Below are positions 30,034 to 39,324 of a stretch of 64,000 nucleotides of DNA, piece after piece. Below the pieces are notes generated by a model. It was given only the letters and a program-made list of their open reading frames with translations. It was not told the DNA's origin and searched no databases. Position numbers and translations under genes: made by a program. The DNA lies in the NCBI RefSeq assembly GCF_003351045.1, contig NZ_QQZY01000010.1:36209-100208 (forward strand), in the 5' to 3' direction. This stretch comes from Gaiella occulta (GTDB taxonomy: Bacteria > Actinomycetota > Thermoleophilia > Gaiellales > Gaiellaceae). Within the stretch, counting starts at the first letter, position 1; each line of letters begins with the position of its first letter.

Positions 30034-31971
30034 CTACGACCGCACCTTGGACAGCGGGCGCAGGCCCTTGGCGATGGCCAGCATGTTCTCGTTGGAGAGG
30101 CGGTCGAGGAGCGTGTTGACGACCCAGTAGGTGCCCTTGCGCGTGCGCAGCACGACCATGTGCAGGCGTGGGCCGTTGTAGTACAGCTCGTAGCGGCGCC
30201 CGCCGATGTTGCGCACGAAGTTGCGGCTGCCGAGCACCGGCGCGTCCTGCCAGTCGGTCTGCTGCACCCCCCAGTACTCGTTCGTCCCCATCCGGTAGGT
30301 GAGCCGCACCGTCTTGTGCCTGCCCTTGTCGTCGAAGCGGTAGAGGCGGATCGGCCGCTCGCGGTCGATCCACGAGGAGCGCTCGAGCACCGTCGGCACC
30401 ATCAGCGGGAAGTCGACCTTGCCCTGCCGCGCCCGCAGCAGGTCGATCGCGGCGCTTGCGCCGGGGACGACGTTCGCCGGCTCGCGCTTCGGCGTCTGGT
30501 CGATTGGGGCGGCCGCCAGGGTGCCGTGGAAGGTCTGGCCGACGACGGCGGTCAGCATCGCGCCGTTCGACAGCTGGCGGATCGCGGGCGTGGTCTTCTG
30601 GATGTCGGCCGAGCCGAACAGGTTGGCGACCGTGCGGGCCGCCAGCTTCGCCCCCGCCGTGGCGGGCTCGAAGTAGATCTTCGTCCTGAAGTAGTCGTAC
30701 GACGGCGCGTTCGCCGGGATGCCGTTCGGTGGCAGCACCATCTGATAGCCGCGCTGGGAGAGCAGGTAGCTGGCGTTCGTCGCCGAGCCGGTGACGCCGT
30801 TGCCGTTGAGCACCGCTACCGTCGTGCTGCGCGGAGGCGGTGCCTTCGTCCTCACCTTCTCGCCGAGCGCGACCGCGGTCGCCTTCTTGGGCGACTCGAC
30901 GTCGGGGTTCGCCCACTGCTGCACGGCGCGCTGGATGTTCTCCGCCGAGGTGGTGAGGTCGGAGGAGCCCTCGAGCCCGTCGATACGCGACTGGAACACG
31001 TGGCCGGGCGGAAGGGTGTACGCGAGCACCGCGTAGGAGAGCACCGTGCGCGCGCTCACGTCGCTGCCACCGCCCTGACCCACCTCGATGTTGCTCGTCA
31101 GCACCTTGATCACCTTGGGGAGCTTGGTGAGCGAGAAGTCGGTGCGGATCTGGTCCTTCAACGCGCGCACGAACAGCTGCTGGCGCGCGTTGCGGTAGAG
31201 GTCGCTGTCGGTGTGCCGGAAGCGCACGAAGTCGAGCGCCTGGTAGCCCCCGAGCCGCTGGTAGCCGGGCTGCAGGTTGATCGTGGCATAGCCGCTGGGG
31301 CCGCCGCGGTCGTTGAAGTAGCGGCGGTCGACGTCCATCCAGATGCCGCCGAGCTTGTCGACGAGCTGGCGGAAGCCGCGGAAGTTCACGGTGACGAGGT
31401 AGTTGATGGGCGTCCCGGTGAGCTTGCGAATCGTCTCGACGGTGCCCTGGGCGCCGCAGCGCGCATACGCGGCGTTGATCTTGCCGGCGAAGGTGGGCGC
31501 GCCCGGGCAGACGATCTCGACACGCAGGTCGCGCGGGAACGACAGCAGCGAGATCGTCTCGGCCTTCGGGTCGGCGCGGATCAGCATCAGCGTGTCGGAG
31601 CGGGACGGCGTTCCCTTCGCATCGCCGGCGCGCCGGTCGTAGCCGATGACGAGGGCGGTGGCGGGCTCGCCGGCGACGGGGAGGTTGAGGCTCTTGATCG
31701 TCCTCTTCACGTCGGCGCTCTTCGGCGCCACCGCGGCCACCGACTCGTGCAGGTAGAGGTAGGCCCCTCCGGCCACCCCGCCGACGCCGACGGCGAGCAC
31801 GACCGCGGCCCAGCCGAGGATGCGCAGCGCGCGCGAGCGGCCGCTCGCGCGCGGGGGCTCCGGCTGGCGGTAGATCGTGACCGGGTCGATCGGGCCGGGC
31901 GGCAGCTGCGTCTTGCCGTTGCCGCTCGCCGCGTGGCCGCGACCGATGCCTCTCTTCAGCGTCGTACGCAT
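30034..31971 (-). CDS. LytR-CpsA-Psr family protein with LytR_C domain
   Basis: The 645-residue protein has a basic cytoplasmic start, one TM helix at about 50-74 and an LCP domain at about 85-300 (SRSDTLMLIRAD, LLSFPRDLRVEI, NAAYARCGAQGT, FVRFRHTDSDLYRNARQQ). A LytR_C domain follows (TTVAVLNGNGVTGSA) and then an unassigned C-terminal region. LCP enzymes attach wall polysaccharides to peptidoglycan outside the membrane. Its place next to ugd supports envelope polysaccharide assembly. Confidence 0.9.
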   Translation of the reverse strand: MRTTLKRGIGRGHAASGNGKTQLPPGPIDPVTIYRQPEPPRASGRSRALRILGWAAVVLAVGVGGVAGGAYLYLHESVAAVAPKSADVKRTIKSLNLPVAGEPATALVIGYDRRAGDAKGTPSRSDTLMLIRADPKAETISLLSFPRDLRVEIVCPGAPTFAGKINAAYARCGAQGTVETIRKLTGTPINYLVTVNFRGFRQLVDKLGGIWMDVDRRYFNDRGGPSGYATINLQPGYQRLGGYQALDFVRFRHTDSDLYRNARQQLFVRALKDQIRTDFSLTKLPKVIKVLTSNIEVGQGGGSDVSARTVLSYAVLAYTLPPGHVFQSRIDGLEGSSDLTTSAENIQRAVQQWANPDVESPKKATAVALGEKVRTKAPPPRSTTVAVLNGNGVTGSATNASYLLSQRGYQMVLPPNGIPANAPSYDYFRTKIYFEPATAGAKLAARTVANLFGSADIQKTTPAIRQLSNGAMLTAVVGQTFHGTLAAAPIDQTPKREPANVVPGASAAIDLLRARQGKVDFPLMVPTVLERSSWIDRERPIRLYRFDDKGRHKTVRLTYRMGTNEYWGVQQTDWQDAPVLGSRNFVRNIGGRRYELYYNGPRLHMVVLRTRKGTYWVVNTLLDRLSNENMLAIAKGLRPLSKVRS

Positions 31972-32026
31972 GGGGGAAGGCGGCGCCGCGCGCCGAGCAG
32001 CAAGGGTAGCGGAGGCGCCGGGGGTC

Positions 32027-33133
32027 TCAGTCGAGGCTGTCGAGCGCGGCAGCGAGCGCGGACAGCTGTTCCGCCGTGCCCGCGGCGACGCGTAGGCACG
32101 TCGGCGCACCGAACGGAGATCCCGACTGGACGGAGACGCCGCGCCGCAGCAGCGCGGCGGCGGCCTCGTCGGCGTCGCACCCGACGTCGACGAGCACGAA
32201 GTTGGCGACGCTGCCCGCGAGCGGCTCGAGCCCGCGGGCGCGCAGCAGCTCCGTGAGCGCCGCGACCGCCTCCCGGTTCGCCTCGCGCCGGCGCACGACC
32301 TCCGCCTCGTCGGCCAGGCTCGCGAGCGCGGCGACCTGCGCGAGCGTGCCGACGTCGTAGCCGCGCTGCACCTTCCGCATCGCGTCGACCACGGCGACCG
32401 GGCCGACGCCGTAGCCGACGCGCAGGCCGGCGAGGCCGTAGAGCTTCGAGAAGGTGCGCAGCACGAGTGCCGCACGGCCGGCTGCGAGCACGTCTGCGAT
32501 GCCGTCGAGTCGCGACGCGGGATCGAGGTAGTCGAAGTACGCCTCGTCGATCACCGGCAGCACGTGTGACGGCAGCGCGCGCACGAAGGCGAGCACGTCG
32601 TCGCGAGGGCTCGCCGTTCCCGTCGGATTGTTGGGCGTGGCGACGAAGACGAGCCGCGTCCTCGCGGTGACGGCGTCGAGCATGGCGTCGAGGTCGAGCA
32701 GCCCACCGGCGGCGAGCGGGACGGTGACCGGCACCGCGTCCCGCTTCTGCGTGTCGCGCACGAAGCTCGGGAACGAGGGCCATCCCGTCACCGCCTCGTC
32801 CCCCGGGTCGAGTGCCGCCTGGCACACGTAGCCGATGACGGCGTCGGCCCCGGCGGCCACGAGCACCTGCTCGCGGCGCACGCCGTGACGAGCGGCGAGC
32901 GCCTCGCTCAGCTCGTACGAGCCGCGGCCGGGGTAGCGGTTGAGATACGGCAGCGCCGCGGCGATCGCCTCCAGCGCCGCGGGGAACGGCCCATGCGGGC
33001 CCTCGTTGAGCCCGAGCGGCGCGATCTGCTCGAGGCCGAGCGCGCGCGCGAGCGTATCGAGGGTCGGGCTCGGACGGCTCTCCGGCAGACGTGCGAGCGA
33101 GGGCCGGACGACCTCTGCGCCGTCCCCGCTCAC
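32027..33133 (-). CDS. hisC: Histidinol-phosphate aminotransferase-like
   Basis: This class I/II PLP aminotransferase of 368 residues has TPNNPTGT, DEAYFDY and the PLP-lysine segment FSKLYGLAGLRVGYG. The N-terminal LNEGPHGPFPAALEAI and the overall length match HisC. The GTG start overlaps the stop of the upstream small gene (GTGA). No other his gene is nearby, so a related aromatic aminotransferase cannot be excluded. Confidence 0.85.
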   Translation of the reverse strand: MSGDGAEVVRPSLARLPESRPSPTLDTLARALGLEQIAPLGLNEGPHGPFPAALEAIAAALPYLNRYPGRGSYELSEALAARHGVRREQVLVAAGADAVIGYVCQAALDPGDEAVTGWPSFPSFVRDTQKRDAVPVTVPLAAGGLLDLDAMLDAVTARTRLVFVATPNNPTGTASPRDDVLAFVRALPSHVLPVIDEAYFDYLDPASRLDGIADVLAAGRAALVLRTFSKLYGLAGLRVGYGVGPVAVVDAMRKVQRGYDVGTLAQVAALASLADEAEVVRRREANREAVAALTELLRARGLEPLAGSVANFVLVDVGCDADEAAAALLRRGVSVQSGSPFGAPTCLRVAAGTAEQLSALAAALDSLD

Positions 33134-33453
33134 ACGACGGCAGTGGAGCGGGGCTCCGGCGCGCGCGCCGGCTCGGCCGCAGGCGCGGGCACGGGCGCGT
33201 CCGGCTCCCAGCCACCCCAGTCGTCTCCGCCGCCGCGCGCACGGCGCCACGCGAGGTAGCCGCCGCCTGCGAGCAGGGCGAGCAGCGAGAGCGTCCGCAG
33301 CGGGCGACGCCGCCGCCGCGCCCCCGGCGAGAGCCCCTTGCCCGCGAGCAGCTCGGCCACGGCGGTGCGTGCGCTCTTGCGCAGCTTGCGGCGCAGCAGC
33401 CACCAGCCGACGGTCATCACGACGGCGTTGCGGCGTGAGTCGAGCGATCGCAT
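33130..33453 (-). CDS. Small membrane protein upstream of hisC (107 aa)
   Basis: It starts near the lpd stop and overlaps hisC by four bases. The first half is basic, one TM helix follows at about residues 53-68 (LSLLALLAGGGYLAW), and the tail is proline/alanine rich. The function is unknown; it may simply be coupled to hisC. Confidence 0.55.
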   Translation of the reverse strand: MRSLDSRRNAVVMTVGWWLLRRKLRKSARTAVAELLAGKGLSPGARRRRRPLRTLSLLALLAGGGYLAWRRARGGGDDWGGWEPDAPVPAPAAEPARAPEPRSTAVV

Positions 33454-33457
33454 GAGG

Positions 33458-34849
33458 CTAGCGCCGCTTCGGCGGCAGGTGGATCGCCCGTCCCAGCGCG
33501 ACGAGCCCGGCTTCCTTGATCGCCTCGGACAGCGTCGGGTGCGCGGCGATCCCGTCGGCGACCGTCTCGACGGTCGACTCGGCGTCGATCGCGACGACGC
33601 CGACCTCGACCAGGTCGGTCGCGTGCGGGCCGACGATCACGAGCCCGAGCAGCTCGCCGTACGTCGTCTCGTGGATCGACTTCACCCAGCCGGTCGAGTC
33701 GCCCGACATCACCGCGCGGGCGTTCGCAGCCCACGGGAAGACGCCGACGGCGACGGCGTCGCCGTAGCGCTCGCGCGCCTGCGCCTCGGTGAGGCCGACG
33801 CCGGCGATCTCCGGGTCGGTGTAGATGGGCCGCGGCACCGACGGCTCGCCGAGCGACGATGCGTGCCCCATCGCGTTCTCCGCCGCGATCTCACCCTCGC
33901 GGAAGGCGGTGTGGGCGAGCTGCCAGCGGCCGGCGACGTCGCCCGCGGCGAAGATCGTCGGCACTGCGGTGCGCATGTGAGCGTCGGTCGCGACGCCCGC
34001 GCGCGGATCGGTGGGGACGCCGATCTCGTCGAGCCCGAGGCCCTGCACGAGCGGCGCACGGCCGACGGCGACGAGCATCAGATCCGCCTCGACGCTCTCC
34101 CCCTCGCCGAAGTGGACGACGAGGTGCGATCCGCGGTCGTCCACCTGCGTGCACTGCCGCTCGAGGTGCACGGCGACGCCACGGCGCTTGAACGCCTTCA
34201 GCAGCTCCCTGGCAGCGTCCACGTCCTCCTGCGGGATCAGGGTCGGCAGCATCTCGACGATCGTCACCTCGCTGCCGAAGCGGTTGAAGATCGAGGCGAA
34301 CTCGCAGCCGATGATGCCGCCGCCGAGCACGACGAGCCGGCGCGGCACCTCGGTCTGGGCGAGCAGGCCGGTCGAGTCGACGCACTTCGGCGAGTCGAGC
34401 CCCGGGATCGGCGGGCGCATCGGGTAGGAGCCGGTGGCGACGATCGCGCCTTTGAAGGTGACGTCCTCGCCGCCCTCCACCGCGATCGTCGTCGGGCTCG
34501 TGAAGCGGCCGCTGCCCTGCACCCAGTCGACGCCGTTGGCCTTCAGGAGCGAGGCGACGCCGCCGGTCATCTGCTTGACGACGCCGTCCTTCCAGGCCGC
34601 AGCCTGCGCGAAGTCGAGCTGCGGCTCGGAGACGCCGACGCCGAGCTTCGCGAACGTCTCGCGCGCGTCGTGGATCGCATGTGCCGTCTGCACCCACGCC
34701 TTCGTGGGGATGCAGCCCACGCGCAGGCAGGTACCCCCGAGAGCGGGCTCCTTCTCGATGCAGACGACCTTGCCGCCGAGCTGGGCCGCGCGAATCGCGG
34801 CCGTGTAGCCGGCCGGGCCGCCTCCGAGGACGGCGACGTCACAGTTCAT
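33458..34849 (-). CDS. lpdA: Dihydrolipoyl dehydrogenase (E3)
   Basis: The 463-residue flavoprotein reoxidises the lipoyl groups of 2-oxoacid dehydrogenases. FAD motif VLGGGPAGYTAA, the redox disulfide GGTCLRVGCIPTK, NAD motif VVLGGGIIGCEFA, the second FAD motif TIFAAGDVAGRW and the C-terminal catalytic AAHPTLSEA are all visible. It ends the E1-E2-E3 cluster, with a GNAT gene in between. Confidence 0.95.
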   Translation of the reverse strand: MNCDVAVLGGGPAGYTAAIRAAQLGGKVVCIEKEPALGGTCLRVGCIPTKAWVQTAHAIHDARETFAKLGVGVSEPQLDFAQAAAWKDGVVKQMTGGVASLLKANGVDWVQGSGRFTSPTTIAVEGGEDVTFKGAIVATGSYPMRPPIPGLDSPKCVDSTGLLAQTEVPRRLVVLGGGIIGCEFASIFNRFGSEVTIVEMLPTLIPQEDVDAARELLKAFKRRGVAVHLERQCTQVDDRGSHLVVHFGEGESVEADLMLVAVGRAPLVQGLGLDEIGVPTDPRAGVATDAHMRTAVPTIFAAGDVAGRWQLAHTAFREGEIAAENAMGHASSLGEPSVPRPIYTDPEIAGVGLTEAQARERYGDAVAVGVFPWAANARAVMSGDSTGWVKSIHETTYGELLGLVIVGPHATDLVEVGVVAIDAESTVETVADGIAAHPTLSEAIKEAGLVALGRAIHLPPKRR

Positions 34850-34888
34850 TCGGGCTCGACCTTTCCATTGGGTTCCTGGCGATCGTAC

Positions 34889-35368
34889 TCACGCGAGACG
34901 GGCGAGCATCGTGAGGGAATCGCCCCTCTCCTCGACGGGCTCGAAGCCGTGCTGCCGGTACAGGGTGATCGCGCCCTCGTTGAGCCTGTCGACGCTGAGG
35001 CTGATGCCGGCGAAGCCGTCTGCGCGGGCGCGCTCGAGGAGCGAGGCGAGCAGGGCGCTGCCGACGCCCTTGCCGCGGGCGCTCGGGACGACGGCGATCG
35101 CCAGCTCGGGGGTGTGCTCGTCGACGAAGCCGTAGCCGGGGGCGCCCGCCCGGAACAGCCGGTACCAGGCGGCGCCGACGGGGAACCCGTCGACGACCGC
35201 GATCACGGCCGTGTCGCCCTTGCGGCCCCACGCCTTCACGTAGAGCTGCACCGGGCCGGGGCCGCCCGCGTCAGGCCGGCGCTCCTTCCAGTAGTAGGCG
35301 TGGTGCAGCATGTCGCGCAGGAAGCGGACATCCTGCGCGCCACCCCTGCGGACGACGACGCCGCCCAC
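34889..35368 (-). CDS. GNAT N-acetyltransferase inside the dehydrogenase operon
   Basis: The 159-residue GNAT protein has the acetyl-CoA loop VVPSARGKGVGSALL and the C-terminal LNEGAITLYRQHGFE pattern. It overlaps the E2 stop and lies directly upstream of lpd, so it is cotranscribed with the dehydrogenase complex. A protein-acetylating regulatory role is tempting but there is no direct evidence; the substrate is unknown. Confidence 0.82.
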   Translation of the reverse strand: MGGVVVRRGGAQDVRFLRDMLHHAYYWKERRPDAGGPGPVQLYVKAWGRKGDTAVIAVVDGFPVGAAWYRLFRAGAPGYGFVDEHTPELAIAVVPSARGKGVGSALLASLLERARADGFAGISLSVDRLNEGAITLYRQHGFEPVEERGDSLTMLARLA

Positions 35369-36603
35369 TACAGCGCGAGTGCCGGCTGCTCCACGAGGGC
35401 CACGAGCGTGCGCAGGAACTCGGCGCCGTCGGCCCCGTCGATCGCGCGGTGGTCGCAGGTGAGCGTCATCTGCATCATCGGTGCGACGTCGAGCTCGCCG
35501 TCGACGACCACGGGCGTGTCCTTGACGGCAGCGACCGCCAGGATCGCGACCTGCGGAGGGTTCAGAACGGCGACGAACTGCTCGACGCCGAACATGCCGA
35601 GGTTCGAGATCGTGAACGTGCCGCCCTGCATGTCGCCGAGGGTGAGCTTGCCGGCGCGCGCGCGTACGACGAGATCAGCCCGCTGCCGTGCGATCTGCTG
35701 GATCGTGCTCCGGCCGGCGTCGCGGATGACGGGGACGACGAGGCCGTTCGGCGCGGCCACGGCCATGCCGACGTGGGCGAGCGCCGAGCGCTGGATCGTC
35801 TCGCCGTCGAAGGTCGCGTTGACGGGCATGTGCCGCATCAACGCGACGCCCGCGAGCTTCGTGAGCACGTCGTTGACGGTGGGCTTGACGTCGCCCTCGG
35901 CGAGGCCGGCGACGAGCTGCTCGCGCAGGTGCAGAACCTCGGTCATGTCCGCGGAGACGCCGAGCTGGAACACGGGCGCCGTCCACGCCTCCGTGAGCCG
36001 GCGCGCGATCGTCTTGCGGATCGTCGTCAGCTCCACGACCTCGACCTCGGCGGGGAGCGCCGGCGCTGCCGTCGCGGCGGCCGCAGCGGGCTGCGCCTTC
36101 TCGACGTCCTCCGCGATGATGCGCCCGTCGGGCCCCGTGCCCGCGATCGTGGCGAGATCGATCCCGCGCTCGCGCGCGATGCGGCGGGCGAGCGGGGAGG
36201 CTCGGCGCCGGCCCTCGTGCGGAGAGCCCGGAGGGGAGGGGCGAGGCTCTCGCGACGCGGGCTCCGGCGCCGCCGGCGCCTCGGCGCCGCCGCGCGCGGC
36301 CTCGGCCGACTCGCTGCCGTTGCCCCTGGACGTCTCGGCCGGCAGGAGGGCGGCGGAGACGTCCTCGCCCTCCTTGCCGATGACGGCGATCGTCGTGCCG
36401 ACGTCGACCTCGCCCTCGCGGACGACGATCCGCAGCAGCACGCCGTCGGCTTCGGCCTCGACCTCCTGCGTCACCTTGTCGGTGTCGAGCTCGTACAGCG
36501 GCTCGCGCTTCTTCACCGGCTCGCCCTCCGACTTGAGCCAGCGCACGATCGTGCCCGACTCCATTCCCTGTCCGAGCCGCGGGAGCCTGACTTCCGTCGC
36601 CAC
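35368..36603 (-). CDS. 2-oxoacid dehydrogenase E2 (dihydrolipoamide acyltransferase)
   Basis: The 411-residue E2 has one lipoyl domain at about 1-80 (lipoylated Lys in ELDTDKVTQEVEA), a linker rich in Pro/Ala/Glu, a peripheral-subunit-binding domain (ASPLARRIARERGIDLATI...GPDGRI, about 150-185) and the catalytic acyltransferase domain ending in DHRAIDGADGA with the catalytic His. The GTG start lies five bases behind the E1-beta stop. Substrate could be pyruvate, acetoin or a branched-chain oxoacid. Confidence 0.92.
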   Translation of the reverse strand: MATEVRLPRLGQGMESGTIVRWLKSEGEPVKKREPLYELDTDKVTQEVEAEADGVLLRIVVREGEVDVGTTIAVIGKEGEDVSAALLPAETSRGNGSESAEAARGGAEAPAAPEPASREPRPSPPGSPHEGRRRASPLARRIARERGIDLATIAGTGPDGRIIAEDVEKAQPAAAAATAAPALPAEVEVVELTTIRKTIARRLTEAWTAPVFQLGVSADMTEVLHLREQLVAGLAEGDVKPTVNDVLTKLAGVALMRHMPVNATFDGETIQRSALAHVGMAVAAPNGLVVPVIRDAGRSTIQQIARQRADLVVRARAGKLTLGDMQGGTFTISNLGMFGVEQFVAVLNPPQVAILAVAAVKDTPVVVDGELDVAPMMQMTLTCDHRAIDGADGAEFLRTLVALVEQPALAL

Positions 36604-36608
36604 CGTCG

Positions 36609-37589
36609 CTACGCCCTCGCCAGCGTCTTCTTGACCGCGTCGAGCACGTCGCTCGCATGCGGGACGATGAACTCCTCCATCACCGGCGCGAACGCGAGCG
36701 GCGCGAACTTCGCCCCCACCCGCTCGATCGGCGCATCGAGGTAGTCGAAGGCGCCGTGCTGGATCACGGCGGCGAGCTCGGCGCCGAAGCCGCCCTGCAC
36801 GACCGCCTCGTGGGCGGTGACGCAGCGCGTCGTCTTCCTGACGCTCGCGACGAGCGCGTCGGCATCGAGCGGCGACAGCGTGCGCGGGTCGACGACCTCG
36901 ATCGAGATGCCGTCCTTCTCTGCCAGCTCCGCCGCCTTCAGCGCCTCGTGCACGAGCCTTCCGGTCGCGACGACGGTGCAGTCGCCGCCCTCGCGGTGGA
37001 CGCGCGCCTTGCCGAGTGGAATCGGGGCGATCGTGTCGGGCACCTCGCCCTTGATCGGGTACAGGGTGCGGTGCTCGAAGAAGATGACCGGGTTCGGGTC
37101 GTAGATCGCAGACCACAGCAGGCCGCGCACGTCCTCCGGCGTCGAGGCGAAGACCACCTTGAGGCCCGGCACGTGCGTGAACCACGCCTCGAGCTGCTGG
37201 GCGTGCTGGGCGCCCGGCGACCAGCCGGCGCCGCCCTGCGTGCGGATCGTCAGCGGCACCTTCACCTGGCCGCCCGACATCGTGCGGTGCTTGGCGGCCT
37301 GATTGACGATCTGCTCCATCGAGATCGTGAGGAAGTCCTCGTACATGATCTCGACGACGGGCAGCATGCCCTGGACGGCGGCGCCGATGCCGGCCCCGAC
37401 GATGGCGATCTCCGAGATGGGGGTGTTGCGGATCCGCTGTGGCCCGAACTCGGCCAGCATGCCGGTCGTGACGCCCATGGAGCCGCCCATCTCGGCGATG
37501 TCCTCGCCCATCATGAACACGCGCTCGTCGCCGCGCATCGCCTGGGAGAGCGCGTCGCGGACGGCCTCGCGGTAGGTCAGCTCGGCCAT
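36609..37589 (-). CDS. 2-oxoacid dehydrogenase E1 beta subunit
   Basis: The 326-residue protein has the transketolase pyrimidine domain (MGEDIAEMGGSMGVT, SEIAIVGAGIGAA) and C-terminal domain (EVVDPRTLSPLDAD). It forms the E1 heterotetramer with the alpha subunit immediately upstream. The ATG shares one base with the E1-alpha stop region. Sequence style is of the pyruvate/acetoin group (WSPGAQHAQQLEAWF) rather than clear BCKDH. Confidence 0.92.
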   Translation of the reverse strand: MAELTYREAVRDALSQAMRGDERVFMMGEDIAEMGGSMGVTTGMLAEFGPQRIRNTPISEIAIVGAGIGAAVQGMLPVVEIMYEDFLTISMEQIVNQAAKHRTMSGGQVKVPLTIRTQGGAGWSPGAQHAQQLEAWFTHVPGLKVVFASTPEDVRGLLWSAIYDPNPVIFFEHRTLYPIKGEVPDTIAPIPLGKARVHREGGDCTVVATGRLVHEALKAAELAEKDGISIEVVDPRTLSPLDADALVASVRKTTRCVTAHEAVVQGGFGAELAAVIQHGAFDYLDAPIERVGAKFAPLAFAPVMEEFIVPHASDVLDAVKKTLARA

Positions 37590-38608
37590 CAGGAGCGCTC
37601 CATCGTGCCGTCGGCGTAGACCCATCTGAGCGCGTCCTCGGGGGCGGGGTCGGTGCCCGCCTTGGCGAAGTCGACGGACGCGTCGACCTCCGCCTGCACC
37701 TCGGCGTCGAGGCGCTCGAAGTCCTCGTCGGAGACGCCGAGCCGGACGCGCAGGCGCTCGATCGGGTCGTGGGTCTCCGCGAGCTCGCGCGCCTCCGCCT
37801 TGTCGCGGTAGACCTGCGGATCGCCGACGTAGTGCCCGGTGAACCGGAACGTGCGCACGTTCATGAACACCGGGCCCTTGCCGGAGACGGCGTGCGCGCG
37901 TGCCTCGCGCGTCGCCGCGAAGACGGCCTCGACGTCCTGGCCGTCGACCTCCAGGTGGTGCATGCCGTAGGCGAGCGCGCGATGGTGCATGTCCTCGACG
38001 GCCAGAGGCAGCTGCTGCGACGCGGGCGTCGACTCCGCCCAGCCGTTGTTCTCGAGCACGAACACGACGGGGAGCTTCCACAGCTGCGCCAGGTTCATCG
38101 ACTCGTGGAAGGCGCCGGTGTTGGTGGCGCCGTCGCCGAAGAACGGCACCGCGACCCGCGGCTCGCCCTTCAGCGTGAAGGCGAGCGCTGCGCCTGCCAT
38201 CATCGGCAGGCCGGCGCCCACGACGGCGTTCGCGCCCATGTTCCCGCGCGCGACGTCGTAGAGGTGCATGGATCCGCCGTAGCCGCCCGAGCACCCCTCC
38301 TTCTTCCCGTACATCTCGGCCATCACGGCGTTGATGTGCGTGCCCTTGGCGATCGTGTGCGCGTGCGCGCGATGGGTGGACGAGATCACGTCGTCGGGCT
38401 CGAGCGCGGCGCAGACGCCGCACGCGACGGCCTCCTGGCCGATCGCGACGTGGAGGAAGCCGGGCAGCTCCCCTGCGCGGAAGCGCTCCTCGACCTTCTC
38501 CTCGAAGCGTCGGATCACGAGCATCTCGCGGAAGAGCCCGCGCAGGCGCTCTTCCGGGAGGACTGCGTCGACGCGCGGCTCTCCTTCGACCTGGGTCATG
38601 ACGGTCAT
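37589..38608 (-). CDS. 2-oxoacid dehydrogenase E1 alpha subunit
   Basis: The 339-residue subunit has the thiamine diphosphate motif FFGDGATNTGAFHESMN...ENN and the GQEAVACGVCAAL and THRAHAHTIAKG segments. Closest in style to acetoin/pyruvate dehydrogenase AcoA/PdhA. First gene of the operon E1a-E1b-E2-GNAT-E3. ATG at 38608 or 38599. It is divergent from the hypothetical gene at 38623, only 14 bases away, so their promoters overlap the opposite genes. Confidence 0.92.
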   Translation of the reverse strand: MTVMTQVEGEPRVDAVLPEERLRGLFREMLVIRRFEEKVEERFRAGELPGFLHVAIGQEAVACGVCAALEPDDVISSTHRAHAHTIAKGTHINAVMAEMYGKKEGCSGGYGGSMHLYDVARGNMGANAVVGAGLPMMAGAALAFTLKGEPRVAVPFFGDGATNTGAFHESMNLAQLWKLPVVFVLENNGWAESTPASQQLPLAVEDMHHRALAYGMHHLEVDGQDVEAVFAATREARAHAVSGKGPVFMNVRTFRFTGHYVGDPQVYRDKAEARELAETHDPIERLRVRLGVSDEDFERLDAEVQAEVDASVDFAKAGTDPAPEDALRWVYADGTMERS

Positions 38609-38622
38609 TATGCTGACGCCCG

Positions 38623-39279
38623 ATGAAGCTCGTCGATCAGTGGCGCACGATCGAGGAAAATCTCCCGGCGCGCTGGGAGGACGTCCGCCTCACCCTCACC
38701 ACCGAGCAGCCCGGCGACCTGCCGCGCGCGGCGCAGGTGCTCGCGCCCCTGGGACCGGGGAAGGTGCGCTCGACGCTCGTGCTGCGCGTGCGCCGGGCGG
38801 GCGGCGCGCAGGGCCCGGAAGCGGCGCGGCGCCTGTTCGCGCGCCTCGACGAGAGCCGCACATGGGCGCAGCTCGAGCAGGTGCAGGCGCACGTGGACGG
38901 CGAGGGGGGCATGCCGGACGAGCGCGGCGCCGCCGAGGTTCCGGTGGCCGCGACCTGGGATGCGGCGCTCGCGCCCCTGCCGGCCGGTTGGAGCGACCTC
39001 TTGTGCGAGCTCGAGGTCGACTCGAGCGACTACCTCGACCGGGCCGCGCTGCTGTGCGCGCCGCTCAACCCGACGCGCGAGGCCCCCCGGCTCGCGTTCA
39101 CGTTCCGTTGCTCGGGACGCTCCGGCTACGGCGTCTCGCCGGGGATGGCACGGCGCTGCTTCGAGCGGCTCGACGGCGCGGGCATCAGCGGCCGCACCCG
39201 CGTTCTGCGCGTGCTCTGCGACACCGACAACGTCGACACCCAGGGGCCGGTGTGGCTCGTGGGCGGCAAGACGCTGTAG
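38623..39279 (+). CDS. Conserved-looking hypothetical protein (218 aa)
   Basis: This soluble alpha/beta protein starts at MKLVDQW. Two halves each contain a Phe/Leu strand followed by a helix with R-R-x-F-x-R-L-D (AARRLFARLDES and MARRCFERLDGA), so it looks like an internal duplication. No catalytic motif or known family. A TATGCT -10 box eight bases before the ATG suggests a leaderless mRNA. Confidence 0.65.
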   Translation: MKLVDQWRTIEENLPARWEDVRLTLTTEQPGDLPRAAQVLAPLGPGKVRSTLVLRVRRAGGAQGPEAARRLFARLDESRTWAQLEQVQAHVDGEGGMPDERGAAEVPVAATWDAALAPLPAGWSDLLCELEVDSSDYLDRAALLCAPLNPTREAPRLAFTFRCSGRSGYGVSPGMARRCFERLDGAGISGRTRVLRVLCDTDNVDTQGPVWLVGGKTL

Positions 39280-39324
39280 GACGCAGCAGCACGGACGCGC
39301 TCGGCAGCTCCCGCCTCGACGCTC

